A stretch of 20,367 bases of DNA. Origin: Chrysochromulina tobinii (lineage: Eukaryota; Haptophyta; Prymnesiales; Chrysochromulinaceae). Location of the stretch: contig JWZX01002857.1 in assembly GCA_001275005.1 (NCBI GenBank), forward strand, positions 1 through 20,367, given 5' to 3'. The notes under the pieces were generated by a model that was not told the DNA's origin, did no database searches, and was given only the letters and a program-made list of their open reading frames with translations. Position numbers and translations under genes: made by a program. The number at the start of each line of letters is the position of its first letter. Position 1 is the stretch's first letter. This document shows, piece by piece, positions 16,848 through 20,367 of the stretch.

Positions 16848-19800
16848 ATGCTTTTGTCCGTCCTGGGCGCGCTCGGGCGCGCGGGCCTGCTGCACCCGCA
16901 AGAGTCTGAGTCGCGCGAGATCAAGGATCTATCGGGCCTATGGCGCTTCAAGGCCGATTCCGGATCGGGCATGCGCGAGAATTGGCAATCCGGCGCTCTG
17001 TCTTTGCCGACCATGGCCATGCCAGTGCCCTCATCGTACAATGACCTGACGCAGGACGGCGCGCTGCGCGAGCACGTGGGCATCGTCTGGTACGAGCGCA
17101 CTGTCTTCCTGCCGATGCACTGGCTGACTCAGCGCATCGTGCTCTTCGTCGGTTCGGCCAACCACCATGCGGTGGTGTGGATCAACGGCAACTTCGTAGG
17201 AGAACACGAGGGCGGCCACCTGCCCTTCCACCTACCGCTCGAGCAGCTGCACCTGAACTTTGGCCGGCCCAACAGGCTGACCATCGCGGTCAACAACACG
17301 CTCAGCACAACAACGATTCCTCCGGGCATCGTGCAGGTCAACGCCGCTGGTCGCCGCATCCAACGACTGCAGATGGACTTTTTCAACTATGCCGGTCTGC
17401 ACAGGCAGGTGCTGCTGTACACGACGCCGCTGGTGGCGTACCTGGATGACATCCTCGTCTCCTGCCGCCTCGAGGGCGCGATAGCCCATCTCAACGTCTT
17501 CGTCTCCGCCGCGTCCGCTGAACCGCCACCGCCGCCGGGCGCAGTGACGGGCGCCGCGGCTTCATCTGTGCTCATCACGCTGCGCGACGCCGCGGATCAG
17601 GTGGTCGCGCGCGGGCGCATGCCTTCCGATCCGCGCCGTGGCGGGCGGTTGCAGGTGCACGACGCCCAACACGTACCCAACACGACGCGCAGCTCCGGTG
17701 GCCACGCTACATGTCCGTGCATGCAAGTGCTCACCACGGCGCCCTCACCTCTCCCCACATACTCCCCACAGGTGCACGACGCGCAGCTCTGGTGGCCACG
17801 CTACATGTCCGTGCATGCAAGTGCTCACCACGGCGCCCTCACCTCTCCCCACAGGTGCACGACGCGCAGCTCTGGTGGCCACGCTACATGTCCGACACGC
17901 CAGGCTACCTGTACACGATCGTCGTCGAGGTGAGCCCTTGCCCTCCCGCAACGGGCGCTGATGACGTATGATTGCCCTTGAGTGCCTACCTCATCAGGTG
18001 CGCGGCGTCGTCGAGGTGAGCCCCCCCGCGGCGGGCGCTGATGACGTATGATTGTCATTGAGTGCCTACCTCATCAGGTGCGCGGCATCGTCGAGGTAAG
18101 CCCTCGGACCTCGCGGCGGACGCTGATGACATTTGATTGCCACATGGACTCCCTCCCTCATCAGGTCCTCTCCACCGATGGCAACGTCTCCGACACGTAT
18201 CGGCTTAAGTACGGCCTGCGGACGGTCGACGTCACTCCCGAACGCGGCCTCCGAATCAACTCACGTCCCTTTTACTTGCACGGCTTCGGCAAGCACGAGG
18301 ACTCGGAGTTGCGCGGCAGAGGACTCGACCTGCCGCAGCTCGTCAAGGACATGAACTTGATGCGATGGATTGGCGGCAATTCGATCCGCACGACACACTA
18401 TCCGTACTCGACGGAATTCTTGCAGATGTGCGATGAGCTCAGTTGATGAGCTCAGTTGATGAGCTCGGATGAGCTCGGATGAGCTCGGATGAGCTCGGAT
18501 GAGCTCGGATGAGCTCAGATGACGTCCGATGAGCTCTGATGGCATCTGATTGCCTCCGCCATCAGGAGTGATGAGCTCGGGATTGCCGTCATTGGCGAGG
18601 CCCCCGCCGTCGGGCTGCAGAGCGTGAACATGGTACGCGAGACGCTGCGCACCCACCTTGAGGTGATGGGCGAACTCATCATGCGGGACAAGAACCACCC
18701 GTCGGTCATCATGTGGTCGGTTGCTAATGAGCCCGATTCCGAGGCGCCGAGTGCGGCCACGTACTTCAAGCACTTGATCGCCCAGACGCGCGCCCTCGAC
18801 CCGTCCCGGCCGGTGACATTTGCGACGTTCAAGGCGCCCGAGAAGGACGTTGTGTGCCAGCACGTGGATCTGATCATGGCCAATCGGTACCACGCATGGT
18901 AACGAGCAGCCGCCAGCCCTCCTTGCCTCTGATTGCCTTGATCACACGAGCAGCCGCCAGACCTTCTTGCCTCTGATTGCCTTTGGTTGCCTCCGATCGC
19001 CTCTGATCGCCTCCGATCGCTTTCCGATCGCCTCTCTAATTGCATCTCGGATTGCCTCCCTCATCAGGTACACCAGCACAGGCCAGCTCGACATCGTACC
19101 TTATACGCTCCGCAGTGACCTAGTCAACTGGCGGGGCCGCTTCGGCAAGCCGGTGATGCTCTCCGAATATGGCGCCGGCGCAGCATGCATGTGCTCACTA
19201 CGGCGCCATCGCCTCCCCACAGGTGATGCTCTCCGAATATGGCGCCGACGCAGTCGAAGGCGTGCACAGCGACCCTCCCATCGCCTTCTCAGAAGAGTTC
19301 CAAGCGGCGTATCTACGTGCCCATTTTGGCGTCTTCGACGAGCTCATGCAGGCACGCGAGCCCGTCCCCGTTCCGAGCCGCGTGTCGCCTCCGCTCGCCC
19401 CCGCGGACCGCTCATCCTGACCAGCGCTCGGGTTTGGTTGTGCTCGCGACGGCGCGCAGGCGGGCATCCTCGTCGGCGAGCACGTGTGGAACTTTGCGGA
19501 CTTTATGACGGCACAGGGCGTGACGCGCGTCGTGGGCAACCGCAAGGGGGTCTTCACGCGTTCCCGCCAGCCCAAGCTCGCGGCGCATACTCTTCGAGAG
19601 CGTTACTGGACAATCGCCAATCGCTCCACCCGCTGGCCGCTCTCGCTGGCCCAACTCGGCGCGACGTCTCGCGTCCGCGACGTCAACGCACCGACGGGTG
19701 CGAGCGCCACCGGCGCCGCCGTCGCCTCGAGCGCTAAGATGGGCGCGCCCAGCAATCGCGCTGCATCGGAGCGACGCGCTGCACTGGGCAGCCGTTTGGA

Positions 19801-19960
19801 TAGCGCTGCACTGGGCAGCCGTTTGGATAGCGCTGCACTGGGCAGCCGGATGGAGAATGCCGACAGTCGTCTCCTCGATGTGAGACAGCCTCGCAGCCTC
19901 GCTCGCAGCCTCGCAGCCTCGCAGCCTCCCACCCTACCCTCTTATGGCTCCCCTTCCTAG
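16848..19960 (+). CDS. GUSB: Beta-glucuronidase (glycoside hydrolase family 2), at least seven exons
   Basis: Exons 16848-17654, 17855-17929, 18165-18427, 18566-18898, 19068-19152, 19223-19351 and 19460-19960 give 730 residues. Two optional 18-nt microexons could add 12. A short hydrophobic N-terminus ([13 protein letters not shown]) may be a signal peptide. [27 protein letters not shown] and [18 protein letters not shown] follow the animal enzyme closely. The acid/base Glu437 (WSVANEPDS) and nucleophile Glu526 (MLSEYGAD) lie 89 residues apart, as do Glu451 and Glu540 in human GUSB. The N-x-K pair that reads the glucuronate carboxylate is present (GNRKG, Asn591 and Lys593). The enzyme removes terminal beta-glucuronic acid from glycans. 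After the family's usual end (RERYWTIAN) comes an unrelated tail of about 110 residues with a repeat. The sixth intron needs a GC donor. All other junctions are GT-AG and keep frame. Confidence 0.93.
17655..17854 (+). repeat. Glucuronidase intron 1: tandem copies of exon 2 plus a 44-nt tail
   Basis: The intron starts GTGCACGAC, the same as exon 2 (17855). It holds a diverged, enlarged copy (17655-17771) and a perfect 39-nt copy (17772-17810) of the first 39 nt of exon 2, each followed by a tail that runs from GTGCATGCAAGTGCTC to CCCCACAG. The second copy plus tail is 83 bp. The middle copy has its own AG before it and GTGCAT after it, so it could act as an in-frame 39-nt exon, but the protein family needs only one copy. 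Confidence 0.9.
17930..18164 (+). repeat. Glucuronidase intron 2: triplicated junction with two 18-nt candidate microexons
   Basis: Three successive intron-like units end in CCTCATCAG at 17997, 18077 and 18164. Between them lie two nearly identical 18-nt segments (17998-18015 and 18078-18095), each followed by GTGAGCC or GTAAGCC, as the end of exon 2 is. Each segment would add VRG(V/I)VE in frame. Skipping both gives the best match in length to known glucuronidases. The units share GGGCGCTGATGACGTATGAT and differ by a few bases. Confidence 0.85.
18428..18565 (+). repeat. Glucuronidase intron 3: array of the exon-edge word GATGAGCTCG
   Basis: The 138-nt intron runs from CAGAT|GTGCGATG to CGCCATCAG|GAGTGATG (phase 2). 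It is filled by about ten units of GATGAGCTC(A/G)G. The same word, GATGAGCTCGG, begins at the fifth base of the next exon and encodes D-E-L-G of the conserved protein. Near the acceptor the array turns into CTGATGGCATCTGATTGCC. Confidence 0.85.
18899..19067 (+). repeat. Glucuronidase intron 4: CTGATTGCC/CCGATCGCC array
   Basis: The 169-nt intron splits a tryptophan codon (TG|GTAACG ... CTCATCAG|GTACAC), giving HAWYTSTGQL. Its first 20 or so nt (GTAACGAGCAGCCGCCAGC) resemble the first part of the next exon (GTACACCAGCACAGGCCAGC). A second ACGAGCAGCCGCCAG copy lies at about 18947. The remainder is a run of CTCTGATTGCC and CTCCGATCGCC units. Confidence 0.85.
19153..19222 (+). repeat. Glucuronidase intron 5: 31-nt exon copy plus shared 39-nt tail
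   Basis: The 70-nt intron consists of a 31-nt copy of the start of the next exon (one mismatch; 19153-19183 against 19223-19253) followed by a 39-nt tail (19184-19222) from CATGCATGTGCTCAC to CTCCCCACAG. The tail aligns to the tail of intron 1 with about four substitutions and a 2-nt gap. The copied exon segment encodes the catalytic nucleophile motif VMLSEYGA. Confidence 0.92.
19352..19459 (+). other. Glucuronidase intron 6 with probable GC donor
   Basis: The protein family requires a join between FDELMQ and [12 protein letters not shown]. The acceptor GCGCGCAG|GCG is clear. No GT lies at the matching point upstream, but CAG|GCACGC gives a 108-nt GC-AG intron in phase 0. GT donors a little farther in (for example at 19364) also keep frame but add residues not found in relatives. 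CTGAC at about 19417 could be the branch point. It lacks the repeats of the other introns. Confidence 0.6.
19776..19853 (+). repeat. 27-bp coding minisatellite in the glucuronidase tail
   Basis: Units at 19776, 19803 and 19830 (the last incomplete) encode AALGSRLDS repeats near the C-terminus. The unit is a multiple of three, so the frame is unaffected. It lies beyond the conserved glucuronidase domain. Confidence 0.9.
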
Positions 19961-20127
19961 GCCACGCCCTCCTCGTACATCTGGGCGCTCTCTTATGGCT
20001 CCCCTTCCTAGGCCACGCCCTCCTCGTACATCTGGGCGCCCTCACATGGCTACCCTGGAGGGGCGTGCCCTCACATGGCTACCCTGGAGGGGCGTGCCCT
20101 CACATGGCTCCCATGGAGGGGCGTGCT
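19940..20127. repeat. Two adjoining minisatellites (51 bp x2, 29 bp x3)
   Basis: A 51-bp unit beginning TCTTATGGCTCCCC occurs at 19940 and 19991; the first copy contains the glucuronidase stop codon (19958-19960). It is followed by three copies of a 29-bp unit beginning CTCACATGGCTACC at 20041, 20070 and 20099, the last with a few changes. Confidence 0.9.
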
Positions 20128-20335
20128 CGACATTATCTTGGCCCAGGGCACAGCGTCGTCGCGAGCACTTCCAGCGCGCGACAGGAGCTTGGCGCTGTGG
20201 CGCCGACTCGCCACCGAAGGGGCCACGCCAGAGCACGCGCGCGAGCCACCTCACACGCGAGCGACACGCCGCCGAGCACGCGGCCCCTCCCCTCCCCTCC
20301 CACCTTCTCCATCCCCTCCTCGGCTCCTCGACACC

Positions 20336-20367
<32 letters not shown>
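20128..20367. other. 3' flank ending in a CT microsatellite
   Basis: No gene is recognised. The sequence becomes pyrimidine-rich from about 20285 (CCCCTCC runs) and ends with an uninterrupted (TC)n run from 20340 to the window end, which may continue beyond it. Confidence 0.7.

Overview
The window reads as nuclear DNA of a GC-rich unicellular eukaryote. Genes lie on both strands. Several are interrupted by short spliceosomal introns (about 60-235 nt) whose removal joins protein families exactly in frame. The gene content (SulP transporter fused to a cyclic-nucleotide-binding-like domain, a secreted Hint-domain protein, an ALKBH-type oxygenase, a PC-esterase/TBL-like enzyme, a type II membrane protein with a poly-proline stalk, a beta-glucuronidase) suggests a marine microalga. 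A haptophyte is my best guess; this rests on gene style and not on any marker gene.

Layout. 1-1319: no convincing gene, with a dense field of GATACAT/ATGTATC repeats and inverted repeats. 1320-2457 (-): two-exon gene for an Ala/Glu-rich protein with four WH2-like QIAATRAK repeats. 2698-3237 (-): unknown protein. 3657-6632 (+): three-exon SulP-STAS-cNBD transporter. 6633-7412: no gene seen. 7413-8357 (-): secreted Hedgehog-type Hint protein. 8358-8872: AT-rich promoter-like spacer. 8873-10654 (-): AlkB-family dioxygenase. 10735-11934 (+): type II membrane protein with a Cys-rich ectodomain, divergent from the AlkB gene and possibly overlapping its start. 12336-13544 (+): putative fucosyltransferase-like protein. 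13545-14086: spacer between convergent genes. 14087-15642 (-): PC-esterase/TBL-like enzyme with an apparent 2-nt frame break. 15909-16646 (-): six-TM protein of unknown family. 16848-19960 (+): beta-glucuronidase with at least seven exons. 19940-20367: minisatellites and a CT microsatellite.

The most striking content is the introns. In the glucuronidase and SulP genes, several introns begin with a copy of the start of the following exon (39 nt identical, 31 nt with one mismatch, and more diverged cases). Two glucuronidase introns share an almost identical tail of about 40 nt that ends in the acceptor. This is the structure expected if a short element carrying only a 3' splice site was inserted with a long target-site duplication, so that the duplicated exon supplies the donor. 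A second intron style, seen in three genes, is made of tandem units rich in CTGAT (a YTNAY branch-point-like core). In the two larger genes most of these introns end in ...CCTCATCAG. One intron contains a triplicated junction that generates two in-frame 18-nt candidate microexons. Together these look like active or recent intron creation by duplication (introner-like).

The genes do not form one pathway. The glucuronidase, the PC-esterase-like enzyme and the putative glycosyltransferase could all act on extracellular or Golgi glycans, and the Hint protein and type II membrane protein also look secretory. That shared theme is inference only.
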